Shown here in pieces: positions 15,273 to 22,731 of a DNA stretch of 64,000 nt; position 1 is the first letter of the stretch, and each line of letters begins with the position of its first letter. Source of the stretch: Atopobium sp. Its GTDB lineage: Bacteria; Actinomycetota; Coriobacteriia; Coriobacteriales; Atopobiaceae. The translations under genes and the position numbers were made by a program. The notes beneath the pieces are model-generated. The model saw only the letters and a program-made list of their open reading frames with translations, did not search any database and was not told the DNA's origin. The stretch spans positions 1-64,000 of the forward strand of contig JAIJTS010000005.1 in the NCBI GenBank assembly GCA_022732885.1. The letters are read 5' to 3'.

Positions 15273-16445
15273 TTAGTGCAAGTCTCTAGCTTCTTCGTGC
15301 TCAGAAAGATCACTCGTATCACGATCCAAAAGAACTGATACATTCATATCAGGATAGGCTGCTTTAACTTCACGAATAATATCGTGGACAATTTGATTGC
15401 CGTCATAGCCAAACTCAATAACAGTATCAAATGCCATAAATTGGTTTTCAATGTCAGCAATAAAACCGTGAACTTGAAGAACACCCTCATGGGCCAATGC
15501 CATTTCGGTGACTTCAGTACGCATTTTTACAATGCGATCATCAGTAGTGTTTCTCGCATAAATACCAATAGCTGCAATGATGACTTTGCCTGATGTCTGT
15601 TTGTAAATTTCTGTATTCAGACGTCTGGTCATGGTATCAATCTCAGTAGCTGTAGTAGTATCAAGAACCTCAGTATGGAACGAACCAACAAATTTATCTG
15701 GACCATAGCTGTGGATAATAAGATCGTAGACGCCTTCTGCATCTGGGTCATCTTTCACAATGTCATAGATGATCGATGAAAGAGCTGCATCAGGTCGCAT
15801 GCCAATAATCTCTTTGATAGAGTCCTGCAGCATCTCTATAGAAGCTTTAATAATAAAAACGGAGATAACAACACCTACGTATGATTCAAGGCTAATTCTC
15901 GTAAAGATAAAGATAAGAGCAGCTGCAAGAACAGAAGTAGATAGTATGGCATCAAAAAGTGCGTCAGAACCTGAAGCAATAAGCGTATCTGAGTTCACGC
16001 GATTCCCTACAGAGTGCACATAGTGGCCCAAAACAATCTTTACGAGTACGGCTACAGCAATGATGACTAAAGACAGGGGACTATAGTCTGGTGTTACAGG
16101 ATCAATGATGTTTTGGATAGATTTAATGAATGAAGAAATGCCTGCATACATAATGATTGCAGCAATTACTGTTGTAGTGATGTATTCAATACGCCCGTGA
16201 CCAAAAGGATGCTCACGATCAGCTTTTTTGTTAGAGAGTTTGGTTCCAACAATCGTGATGATTGATGAGATTGCGTCGGAAAGATTGTTTACTGCATCAA
16301 GAGTAACAGCAATTGAGTTGGATAAAATGCCTACAGCAGCTTTGAACGCTGCAAGCGCAATATTGGCTGCAATACCAATGACGCTTGTGCGCACAATAGC
16401 GGTTTCACGCTCAGAAGAGGTAATAGTTACCTGTGTTTGGGTCAT
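15273..16445 (-). CDS. Cation diffusion facilitator exporter, Mn2+-type signature
   Basis: The protein has 390 residues: six membrane helices (about 20-210) and a long cytoplasmic C-terminal region. The CDF metal site is read as NNLSD in helix 2 (Asn53, Asp57) and DALFD in helix 5 (Asp161, Asp165). The NxxxD/DxxxD pattern is the one seen in manganese CDF proteins such as MntE, while zinc CDFs use His/Asp. HPFGHGRIEY follows helix 2, as usual. It probably exports Mn2+ and possibly Fe2+ in exchange for protons. It lies 7 bases behind an OhrR-like regulator and behind glutathione peroxidase, linking metal export with peroxide defence. The last 100 residues are a second ferredoxin-like domain, longer than in small CDFs. 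Confidence 0.9.
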   Translation of the reverse strand: MTQTQVTITSSERETAIVRTSVIGIAANIALAAFKAAVGILSNSIAVTLDAVNNLSDAISSIITIVGTKLSNKKADREHPFGHGRIEYITTTVIAAIIMYAGISSFIKSIQNIIDPVTPDYSPLSLVIIAVAVLVKIVLGHYVHSVGNRVNSDTLIASGSDALFDAILSTSVLAAALIFIFTRISLESYVGVVISVFIIKASIEMLQDSIKEIIGMRPDAALSSIIYDIVKDDPDAEGVYDLIIHSYGPDKFVGSFHTEVLDTTTATEIDTMTRRLNTEIYKQTSGKVIIAAIGIYARNTTDDRIVKMRTEVTEMALAHEGVLQVHGFIADIENQFMAFDTVIEFGYDGNQIVHDIIREVKAAYPDMNVSVLLDRDTSDLSEHEEARDLH

Positions 16446-16452
16446 AGTAAAA

Positions 16453-16968
16453 CTAACTTTCTGTAACGTTAGAAAGAACTTTTAGAAGTAATTTTTTGAG
16501 CTCAGCACCCTCTTCAGGTGAGAGATTAACGCATGAGCCAATTTGGTGAGGGACTACTTGAATTTCTCGCCTAAGCTCTTGACCTTTTTGGGTGAGAGAA
16601 ACAATCAGCTGACGCCCATCTTTGCTTGTTTTTTGGCGTAGGACAAGACCCTTCTCCTCAAGCTTTTTAAGAAGTGGGGTTAAAGTGCCTGAGTCAAGAA
16701 ATAACAGTTTGCCTAAAGTTTTGACGTCCAAGGACTTGTTTTCCCAAAGCGCCATCATGGCAATGTATTGTGTGTACGTTAAATTAAAAGGCTTAAGCAA
16801 TGGTGTATACCTGCGCACCACCTCTTTTGAGGCGCTGTAAAGCGGGAAGCAGAGCTGATTTTTAAGGAGCAGCTCAGGAATGTCTTGTACGTTGTCGAGC
16901 ACATAATCACCACCAGCAAAAGTGCCGGCGGCTGCAGCTGAGTGCATTTCTTTTTGAGAAGAGCTCAT
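16453..16968 (-). CDS. MarR-family regulator, OhrR-like organic peroxide sensor
   Basis: The protein has 171 residues. The segment LLLKNQLCFPLYSASKEVVRRY carries Cys40 in the NQLCFxLY motif that is the peroxide-reactive cysteine of OhrR proteins. The winged helix follows (LTYTQYIAMMALWE, LGKLLFLDSGTLTPLLKKLEEKGLV, DGRQLIVSLTQKG). OhrR is a repressor that leaves DNA when the Cys is oxidised. About 25 residues precede the usual N-terminus; an internal start is possible. It sits between glutathione peroxidase (upstream in the transcript) and the CDF exporter, so it probably controls the whole unit, possibly through the palindrome at 17635-17656. Confidence 0.88.
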   Translation of the reverse strand: MSSSQKEMHSAAAAGTFAGGDYVLDNVQDIPELLLKNQLCFPLYSASKEVVRRYTPLLKPFNLTYTQYIAMMALWENKSLDVKTLGKLLFLDSGTLTPLLKKLEEKGLVLRQKTSKDGRQLIVSLTQKGQELRREIQVVPHQIGSCVNLSPEEGAELKKLLLKVLSNVTES

Positions 16969-16989
16969 AAGTGAATCGGTCCTCTCGCC

Positions 16990-17544
16990 TTAGGCAAGAA
17001 GGTTCTTAATTGCGGCCTCAACTTCTGCCATATCAGTGGTTGGCTCAAAGCGGGCAACAACATTTCCTTGGCGGTCTACAAGGAACTTAGTAAAGTTCCA
17101 CATAATATAGGCTTTATCACCAAACTTCTTGTTGTTTGCTTTTGCAAATTTATCCAGTGCAAGAGCCTTGATGCCTTTGCCAAAACCCTGGAAAGGGAAT
17201 GCGGTTGCAAGGCGCTCAAAGAGAGGGTTAGCAGTCTCTCCGTTGACGTCGCCTTTCTTAAATTGTGGGAAATTGGTGCCAAACTTCATGGTGCAGAACT
17301 GATGAATCTCTTCATCAGATTCTGGAGCCTGGCCTGCAAACTGATTGCAAGGGAAGTCCAGAATCTCGAAGCCTTGATCCTTATAAGCTGCATAAATACG
17401 CTCAAGATCTTCATACTGCGGGGTAAAACCGCAGCCAGTTGCAGTGTTCACGATAAGTAAAACTTTTCCGTTAAAAGAGGAGAGGGAAGTAAGAGAACCG
17501 TCACGCTCTTCTACAGAGAGGTCGTAAATATTTGTAGCTTCCAT
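16990..17544 (-). CDS. Glutathione peroxidase family thiol peroxidase
   Basis: The protein has 184 residues with a thioredoxin fold. The peroxidatic cysteine is Cys38 in NTATGCGFTPQYE (Cys, not selenocysteine; there is no in-frame TGA). The partner sites are FPCNQFAGQ (Cys66, Gln68) and WNFTKFLVD (Trp near 147). The second Cys in FPCNQF is typical of thioredoxin-using GPx enzymes. It reduces hydrogen or organic peroxides in the cytoplasm. It is the first gene of a minus-strand unit GPx-OhrR-CDF with short gaps. AAAGGAA precedes the ATG. Confidence 0.95.
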   Translation of the reverse strand: MEATNIYDLSVEERDGSLTSLSSFNGKVLLIVNTATGCGFTPQYEDLERIYAAYKDQGFEILDFPCNQFAGQAPESDEEIHQFCTMKFGTNFPQFKKGDVNGETANPLFERLATAFPFQGFGKGIKALALDKFAKANNKKFGDKAYIMWNFTKFLVDRQGNVVARFEPTTDMAEVEAAIKNLLA

Positions 17545-17634
17545 AATGTTCCTTTCAATCAGCCACGGTTAGTGTGGAGTATTGTTGGCTTTGTTTTATT
17601 GGCTAGTGTACTTCAATAAGTGTTGTCTTCCATA

Positions 17635-17656
17635 AATAAATTGCGTACAACTTATT
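17635..17656. promoter_or_regulatory. Palindrome upstream of glutathione peroxidase, candidate OhrR operator
   Basis: AATAA-N-TTG-N4-CAA-N-TTATT is a 22-bp palindrome about 90 bases before the GPx start. Known OhrR operators are AT-rich dyads of similar size, and an OhrR-like gene follows GPx. The inner TTGCGTACAA recurs at 17821 and 33867. Confidence 0.45.
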
Positions 17657-17945
17657 TTCCATATTTGCTTCATACTAAAATTCAAGAAAAACGAGTAGAA
17701 GTTTAGGGCTAAGAAATAAAATATCAAATATTTAAGTAACGCTTTAACAATGGTTCTTCATAAAATTTCTATGTATACCAAGGCTAACCATGTAAAATGT
17801 TTGTGCAGGTAAAGCATTTCTTGCGTACAATTGTTTTAATAGGGTAACTAATTAATAATGATTTTTGCTTGTATTTTAGTCAAAAAAATTTTATCTTCAA
17901 TAGGTAATTAATCAATTAATTTGCATGAGCAGATGGAGGATTTAT
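17657..17945. other. Intergenic region between divergent GPx and DUF6110-like genes
   Basis: This stretch is AT-rich with no gene. It holds a second TTGCGTACAA (17821-17830) and a weak relative of the metal box, TTGTT-N10-AACTA (17831-17850). It also has GGCTAACC near 17783, which resembles part of a DtxR box. The ribosome site GGAGG of the next gene lies at its end. The promoters of the ATPase unit should lie here but none is clear. Confidence 0.4.
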
Positions 17946-18248
17946 ATGAAACTGAACAATTGGTGTTTAGCAGCTGGAGGCGCTGCACTTGCTGGAGTTG
18001 TTGCTGGCCTTGCTTCAAATGGCACTCTTCATAAGGCTGCTGTCAAGGCAACAGCTTGTGGCCTTCGTGTAACCGATCGCGTTGCTGCAGAAACTCAGAA
18101 TGTTGTTGATGAGGCTAATGATGTTGTCGCAGAGGCTCGCCGTGAGTCAAAGATTGACGCTGCTGTTCGTGCTCGTCTTGCTGAGCTAGAAGAGGGCATC
18201 CGCGCTGAGGTTATCAAGCAGGTTGATGCAGAGGGCGCACAGGCATAG
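17946..18248 (+). CDS. Small membrane-anchored accessory protein of the P-type ATPase (DUF6110-like)
   Basis: Start ATG 17946 follows GATGGAGGA; the frame from 17925 has no ribosome site. The protein has 100 residues: a hydrophobic, Gly/Ala-rich segment at 8-28 (AAGGAALAGVVAGLAS) followed by an Ala/Glu/Val-rich helix (about 35-95) that looks like an amphipathic coiled coil. Small proteins of this pattern, DUF6110-like, often precede heavy-metal P-type ATPases in Gram-positives; the ATPase start is 4 bases after this stop. It may be a membrane partner of the pump. The role is unproven. Confidence 0.75.
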   Translation: MKLNNWCLAAGGAALAGVVAGLASNGTLHKAAVKATACGLRVTDRVAAETQNVVDEANDVVAEARRESKIDAAVRARLAELEEGIRAEVIKQVDAEGAQA

Positions 18249-18251
18249 TTT

Positions 18252-20420
18252 ATGCGCTTTACAATTGTTAATGAAATTCCAGGTCGCATTCGTGCAAAAT
18301 GCGACCTGGGTCATATTGATGAGGCTGAGGCTCGCGGCATTTCCTATGAACTGATGCGTGTTGACGGTGTTTGTCATGCAGAAGTCCATATGGCAAATGG
18401 CTCTTTGCTGCTAAGATTTGATCCCGTTAAGAGAGATCAGGTACTTGCAGCTGTTAGCGCTTTTGACGTCTTGAATTTACCTCGGGAAGAAGAGGCGGGT
18501 CTTGAGGACTTCTGCGGTTCAATCGAGATGGCTCTAGAGAACAACCGCTTCCAGATGGAAATTGTGACCACATTTGCACGTCGTTGGTTTATTCGTTTTT
18601 TGCCACTTCCCGCATTTGCAAACTACGCCTACGTTATTTTCCGTACCATTCCATTTGTTGTGGAAGGTGTTAAGCGCCTGCTCAGAAAAGAACTTACAGT
18701 TGAAGTTTTGGATGCAACTGCAATTACCACTTCAATTCTAAGAAATGAGTGGGCAGATGCCTCTACTGTCATGTTCTTGCTTGAACTTTCTGCAGCAATG
18801 GAGAACCACGTTGCTAGCCGAGCTCGTCTTGCTCTTCGTGATGGTTTGATTACTCGTTCTGAGAACGTCTGGGCTCGTATTGATGGCAAAGACGTTATGA
18901 TTGCCCTCTCGGAGGTTGAGAAGGGCATGATTTTGCATCAGCGTGCTGGTGGGGTACTTCCTGTTGATGGCAAAGTTGTTGAAGGCATCGGCCAGATGAA
19001 CGAGGCTGCCATGACAGGCGAATCTCGACTTGTTACCAAGGAGTCTGGTTCTACTGTTTACGCTGGTACTGCTCTAGAAGATGGCGATTTAATGGTAAGC
19101 GTCACTGCTCCTCCAGGAATGTCCCGGATTGACAATATTGTTGATATGGTTGAGCAGTCTGCAGAGCTTAAGGCTGGTGTACAGTCAAAAGCTGAACGCC
19201 TTTCTGATGCACTAGTTCCTTATAGTTTTCTTGCCTTCTTTGGTATTTGGGGAATAACCAGAAATATTACTAAGGCAATGACTGTCCTAATGGTCGATTA
19301 TTCCTGTGCTATTAAGCTTTCTACTCCTGTTGCAGTGGGTAGCGCTATGGACGAGGTTGCTAAGTTTGGCATGACGGTCAAGGGCGGCAAGTATCTCGAG
19401 AAGATCGCTGCAGCTGACCTTATTGTTTTTGATAAGACAGGCACTCTGACAAAGGCAGTTCCACATGTTGAGTGTGTTGTCAGCTTCTGTGATCGTACCG
19501 AGGACCAGCTTTTGCGTCTTGCGGCATGTATTGAGGAACACTTCCCACACAGCATGGCTCGTGCAATTGTAAACGAGGCAAAAGTACGCGGACTTAAGCA
19601 TAAAGATGAGTTCCACGCAGAGGTTAAATATGTTGTTGCTCACGGTATTCGTACTAAGGTTAACAACAAAGAGGTCTGCATTGGCTCTGCTCACTTCATT
19701 TTTGATGATGAAAAAACTCCAATGCCAGAGAAAATTCAACAGGATCTTGCACGAATCGCTCCAACTTCTTCTACTATCTTTATGTCTGAAGATTCAAAGC
19801 TTATTGCAGCAATATGCATTACTGATCCTGTAAGAGAAGATGCAGCAGCAACTATTGCACAGCTTCGTTCTCTTGGTGTTAAGCGTATGGTTATGTTGAC
19901 TGGTGACTCAGAAAACGTTGCTGCTAATGTTGCTAAGAAGCTTGGCCTTGATGATTATGTGGCGCAAATTCTTCCAGAAGATAAGTGTGCATATGTAAAG
20001 AAGTTCCAGCAGGAAGGTTATACCGTTGCAATGGTAGGCGATGGCATAAATGATTCGCCAGCCCTAGCTGTTTCTGATGTTTCACTAGCACTTTCTGATG
20101 CAACAGATATTGCTCGTGCCGTTGCTGATATTTCTATCAGAAATGATTCTCTTGAATCGCTGGTTATCATGCGCCTTCTAGGCCAGCAGGTAATGAAAAG
20201 GATTCATGCGGACTATCGCACAATTGTCGCTTTGAATAGTTCTTTCATTGCTGCAGGTGTTGCGGGTCTTATTACGGTAAGCACTGCTGCGTATATGCAC
20301 AACCTTCTTACGCTTATGGTTACGCTTGCAAATACAAGGTCACTGCTTACTTCTGCCGCCCATAATTCACATGTCCCTTCTGAGGTAAAAATGCTTTTGG
20401 CTGAGAAACAAACTGTCTAA
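18252..20420 (+). CDS. Heavy-metal P1B-type ATPase with SCA in place of the CPx motif
   Basis: The protein has 722 residues. The N-terminal 70 residues (MRFTIVNEIPGRIRAK) look like a ferredoxin-like HMA fold without CxxC. The actuator has MTGES (about 254). The phosphorylation site DKTGTLT has its Asp at about residue 395, followed by HP (EHFPHSMA), TGDSE and GDGINDSPAL. The metal-site helix reads VDYSCAIKLSTP (about 350-361), where CPC or SPC is usual, so the specificity is atypical. The C-terminal helices carry HADYRTIVALNSSF and an ANTRSLL ending. It probably exports a divalent metal; Fe2+ or Mn2+ fits the neighbourhood, but this is inference. It is paired with the small anchor protein and followed by a terminator. 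Confidence 0.9.
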   Translation: MRFTIVNEIPGRIRAKCDLGHIDEAEARGISYELMRVDGVCHAEVHMANGSLLLRFDPVKRDQVLAAVSAFDVLNLPREEEAGLEDFCGSIEMALENNRFQMEIVTTFARRWFIRFLPLPAFANYAYVIFRTIPFVVEGVKRLLRKELTVEVLDATAITTSILRNEWADASTVMFLLELSAAMENHVASRARLALRDGLITRSENVWARIDGKDVMIALSEVEKGMILHQRAGGVLPVDGKVVEGIGQMNEAAMTGESRLVTKESGSTVYAGTALEDGDLMVSVTAPPGMSRIDNIVDMVEQSAELKAGVQSKAERLSDALVPYSFLAFFGIWGITRNITKAMTVLMVDYSCAIKLSTPVAVGSAMDEVAKFGMTVKGGKYLEKIAAADLIVFDKTGTLTKAVPHVECVVSFCDRTEDQLLRLAACIEEHFPHSMARAIVNEAKVRGLKHKDEFHAEVKYVVAHGIRTKVNNKEVCIGSAHFIFDDEKTPMPEKIQQDLARIAPTSSTIFMSEDSKLIAAICITDPVREDAAATIAQLRSLGVKRMVMLTGDSENVAANVAKKLGLDDYVAQILPEDKCAYVKKFQQEGYTVAMVGDGINDSPALAVSDVSLALSDATDIARAVADISIRNDSLESLVIMRLLGQQVMKRIHADYRTIVALNSSFIAAGVAGLITVSTAAYMHNLLTLMVTLANTRSLLTSAAHNSHVPSEVKMLLAEKQTV

Positions 20421-20465
20421 AACGCATTTTGACCAGCTTGAGACTCGTCTTTTGATTTACTTAAA

Positions 20466-20504
20466 CGTTCCTGTTTCTTTTATAAAGAGGCAGGAACTTT
20501 TTCT
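20466..20504 (+). terminator. Terminator after the P-type ATPase
   Basis: GTTCCTG pairs with CAGGAAC, with an inner CTTT/AAAG, followed by TTTTTC. Confidence 0.8.
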
Positions 20505-20537
20505 TTTCAAAAAATTAAATTAATTTTGAGTTTTCGC

Positions 20538-20590
20538 TTGCATTTAGTTAGCTAAGGCTTACACTTTAGATAGTTAGAAGTGGTTAACTC
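20538..20590 (+). promoter_or_regulatory. Promoter and metal-box relative of the DUF3793 operon leader
   Basis: -35 TTGCAT (20538-20543) and -10 TACACT (20560-20565) are 16 bases apart, placing the start near 20572. TAGTT-N10-AACTC (20571-20590) lies across that start and matches 8 of 10 fixed positions of the feo box. A perfect TTAGCTAA lies in the promoter spacer. Confidence 0.45.
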
Positions 20591-20716
20591 GATGTGTTAT
20601 GTATTTGACAAAACTCACTTCTAACAAATTTGCTTTATCAGCCCGGAACCCTTCCCCTCTCCATGGGTCCGGAATCCAGGCGCCGTCGGCTCCCTCTTAG
20701 TCGGCGGCGCATTTTT
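20572..20716 (+). ncRNA. Structured leader/candidate sRNA with C-rich loop and terminator, upstream of DUF3793
   Basis: Stem 1 is GTTAGAAGTG/CACTTCTAAC (20573-20582 with 20616-20625), at the expected 5' end. Stem 2 is CCGGA-A-CCC / GGG-TCCGG (20643-20672), with a loop containing CCCCTCTCC. Stem 3 is GCGCCGTCG/CGGCGGCGC (20680-20710, one G-U pair) followed by ATTTTT. The order, the loop 8-mer CCCTCTCC and the terminator match the RNA at 15135-15255. The terminator ends only about 20 bases before the next ATG, so downstream expression needs readthrough. Either this is an attenuator leader or it also releases a short RNA. I do not recognise a described riboswitch. Confidence 0.55.
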
Positions 20717-20736
20717 AAGACAGGAGCAAACTTGGT

Positions 20737-21483
20737 ATGGATTGTCTTACTTCCTTTAAGAATTCTATGCTTCTAGATGTTGCTTCTTCTCGCGCTAATT
20801 CTTTTGCTATAGAACGTGTTTGTAATGAGAATAGAAAAGCTTATGTTCCTAAGCTCTGCTATGATTTTGCGACAACATTTGTACGCTGTGCTGCTGGTGT
20901 AATTACTTTTGACAAGCCAGCTGCATTATTTTCGTTTACATCTTTTAAATCTTGCAATTCTTGTAAAAGCATTGTTTGTACTAATCCAACACTAAGAGCT
21001 TTTTTATGTGGTGTCACTCGTGAGCTTTCAATGTTTGGAGTAACTCTACTTACAACTTCTGCCATTTCGGGTGGAAAGGTGTCTTTCATCGCCTATAGAA
21101 CTGAGCTTGTTGAGGATATTCTCGCTAAACCAGAATGCCGTAAGTTCTTGGCTGATTTAGGCCACCACACAGAATCAGTGCAAGCGTTGATGAAAAGTAT
21201 GCGCTCAAGAATTTTTGCGTTTCATGCAAAGAAGGCTGCGTTTCCGCACGAGATTGGACTTGTGCTGGGCTATCCACTTACAGATGTTCAAGGCTTTATG
21301 AACGGACAAACTGAAGTCTTTACAAGCGCTTGGAAGGTTTATGACAACTCGGAAGAAACTCGCTTGCGCTTAGAGCAGCTTAAAGATGCAGAAGATCACT
21401 GCAAGTTTCGATTTTATCAAGGAGAGTCTTTGTTTCGGATTCTCTCATCGTTTAGCAATACCGAGAAATACCAGGTTGTATGA
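20737..21483 (+). CDS. DUF3793 family protein
   Basis: The protein has 248 residues; the ATG is preceded by CAGGAG just after the leader terminator. The signature FPHEIGLVLGYPLTDVQGFM (about 168-187), followed by WKVYDNSEE, is typical of DUF3793. There are several Cys residues in the middle (FTSFKSCNSCKSIVC, about 68-82). DUF3793 genes often lie next to a flavodoxin and iron-transport genes in anaerobes, as here; function is unknown but an iron or haem connection is commonly inferred. It is probably cytoplasmic, since no membrane segment stands out. It is cotranscribed with the flavodoxin 84 bases downstream. Confidence 0.85.
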   Translation: MDCLTSFKNSMLLDVASSRANSFAIERVCNENRKAYVPKLCYDFATTFVRCAAGVITFDKPAALFSFTSFKSCNSCKSIVCTNPTLRAFLCGVTRELSMFGVTLLTTSAISGGKVSFIAYRTELVEDILAKPECRKFLADLGHHTESVQALMKSMRSRIFAFHAKKAAFPHEIGLVLGYPLTDVQGFMNGQTEVFTSAWKVYDNSEETRLRLEQLKDAEDHCKFRFYQGESLFRILSSFSNTEKYQVV

Positions 21484-21567
21484 AAGATATTCTTGGATTT
21501 CTTGTTGAGGTATTGAAAGTAACGTGTAGTTTTCCAGGAAAAACCTGGACACAGAAGGAGGAAATGT

Positions 21568-21972
21568 ATGAGTAAAGTAGCAGTCGTGTATTGGTCTATG
21601 ACGGGCAATACCGAGGCAATGGCCAAAGAGCTTGCAGGCGCAGCAAATGCTGAAGCTATTGAGTCTTCTGAGTTTTCTGCTGATATGTGCAATCAGTATG
21701 ACGCATTTGCTTTTGGTTGCCCTGCAATGGGTGATGAAGAGCTTGACCCTGATTTTGAGGAGCTCTTTAACGATTGCGCTAGCAAGCTTGGTCAAAAGCC
21801 AACTGCTCTCTTTGGTTCTTATGACTGGGGAACAGGTGACTGGATGGAGACCTGGAAGCAAAATGCTGAGGCAGAGGGAGTCAATGTTGTTGAGACTTTG
21901 ATCTGCAACCTTGAGCCTGATGACGATGCTCTTGAGGCTCTTCGTAGTCTTGGTTCAAAGCTTTCTGCTTAA
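21568..21972 (+). CDS. Flavodoxin
   Basis: The protein has 134 residues. The FMN phosphate loop is WSMTGNTEAMA (about 9-19). FGCPAMGDEELDP (about 50-62) and FGSYDWGTGDWMETW (about 89-103) form the two isoalloxazine loops. It is an acidic, short-chain flavodoxin that carries electrons in place of ferredoxin, usually when iron is scarce. GAAGGAGGAAA gives a strong ribosome site. A small hairpin TCCAGG-AAAAA-CCTGGA lies in the gap before it. Its position behind DUF3793 and the metal-box leader fits induction under iron limitation. Confidence 0.95.
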   Translation: MSKVAVVYWSMTGNTEAMAKELAGAANAEAIESSEFSADMCNQYDAFAFGCPAMGDEELDPDFEELFNDCASKLGQKPTALFGSYDWGTGDWMETWKQNAEAEGVNVVETLICNLEPDDDALEALRSLGSKLSA

Positions 21973-22082
21973 GCTGCATTATTAAAGTTACTATTGCTGT
22001 TAAATTTATCGAGAAAACCATCATTTTTTTGAATAATTTGAAAAGTGGTGGGTAGTAAAACAGCAATAGAAGGGAAGTTCTT

Positions 22083-22475
22083 ATGTCACCAATTAATGTC
22101 ATTGTTATTCTTGCTGTTGTAGTTCTTTTTGGTTTTGCGGTTTATCGTGTTTATGGAATTGCTGCAGGTAAAAAAGGCTGCTGCTCTGATGAGGGAACAG
22201 GTGTTACTACCTGTAATACTCAGCAAGTTGCTGCAGCAGATGGTCCAGAGGACAAAGATGAGTCTCATTATCCTTATGTGCAAACATTTGAGATTGGTGG
22301 CATGACTTGCCAGAATTGCGTCAATCACGTGACTCGAGCACTTGATAGTGTTGAGGGAACATGGGCACAGGTTACTTTAGCCGGTGGTCAGGCACGTATC
22401 CTCAGCAAAAATCCAATTGATGTAGACGCGTATCGAACTGCTGTAGAGAAAGAAGGCTACCGTCTTCTAGCGTAA
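22083..22475 (+). CDS. FeoB-associated Cys-rich membrane protein fused to an HMA metal-binding domain
   Basis: The protein has 130 residues. Residues 1-45 match the small FeoB-associated Cys-rich proteins: one membrane helix (INVIVILAVVVLFGFAVYRVY) followed by KKGCCSDEGTGVTTC. Residues 60-130 are a heavy-metal-associated domain with GGMTCQNCVNHV (Cys-x-x-Cys) in the position used by CopZ. The fusion would place a cytoplasmic metal-binding module on a membrane stub. It could pass Cu+ or Fe2+ to or from FeoB or the P-type ATPase; this is inference. AAGGGAAG precedes the ATG. It is probably the last gene of the DUF3793-flavodoxin unit. Confidence 0.85.
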   Translation: MSPINVIVILAVVVLFGFAVYRVYGIAAGKKGCCSDEGTGVTTCNTQQVAAADGPEDKDESHYPYVQTFEIGGMTCQNCVNHVTRALDSVEGTWAQVTLAGGQARILSKNPIDVDAYRTAVEKEGYRLLA

Positions 22476-22549
22476 GAAGTAACAAAACTATCTTACAAGA
22501 AACAAAGTTTGAAGAAGTTTTGTAAAACTTGCGTAATAGCTCTGCATAG

Positions 22550-22588
22550 TAGCGCTCTTTGGCTTGTTTAATCAGCCAAAGAGCGCTA
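22550..22588 (+). terminator. Terminator-like hairpin after the HMA fusion gene
   Basis: TAGCGCTCTTTGGC pairs perfectly with GCCAAAGAGCGCTA. Only a weak T stretch follows (TCCTATT). Confidence 0.7.
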
Positions 22589-22593
22589 TCCTA

Positions 22594-22727
22594 TTGCCCG
22601 TATGGCGTCAAGCTATACACTGTATCTGTTGGCCCCCGAGAGCATGTAAGTTTCCGAGTAGAGAAGCCCACGTATTGGCACTCTGGCAGCAACCATGTTG
22701 ACCGGGGCCCCGTTTTGGAAGGGGTCC
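22594..22727 (+). promoter_or_regulatory. rpsA promoter and structured leader that can hide the ribosome site
   Basis: -35 TTGCCC (22594-22599) and -10 TACACT (22616-22621) precede a leader of about 105 bases. GGCCCC (22706-22711) can pair with GGGGTC (22721-22726), covering the SD GGAAGGGG. Alternatively GGCCCCCG (22631-22638) can pair with CGGGGCC (22703-22709), which frees it. The two pairings exclude each other. This could serve autoregulation by S1, as known for rpsA in other bacteria, but the mechanism here is inferred. Confidence 0.5.
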
Positions 22728-22731
22728 ACCT

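Noticed and set aside
20643..20716. Leader hairpins as a known riboswitch or SRP RNA
   Set aside because: TCCGGAA recalls SRP RNA, but the rest of the conserved SRP loop is missing, and no known riboswitch core was recognised.
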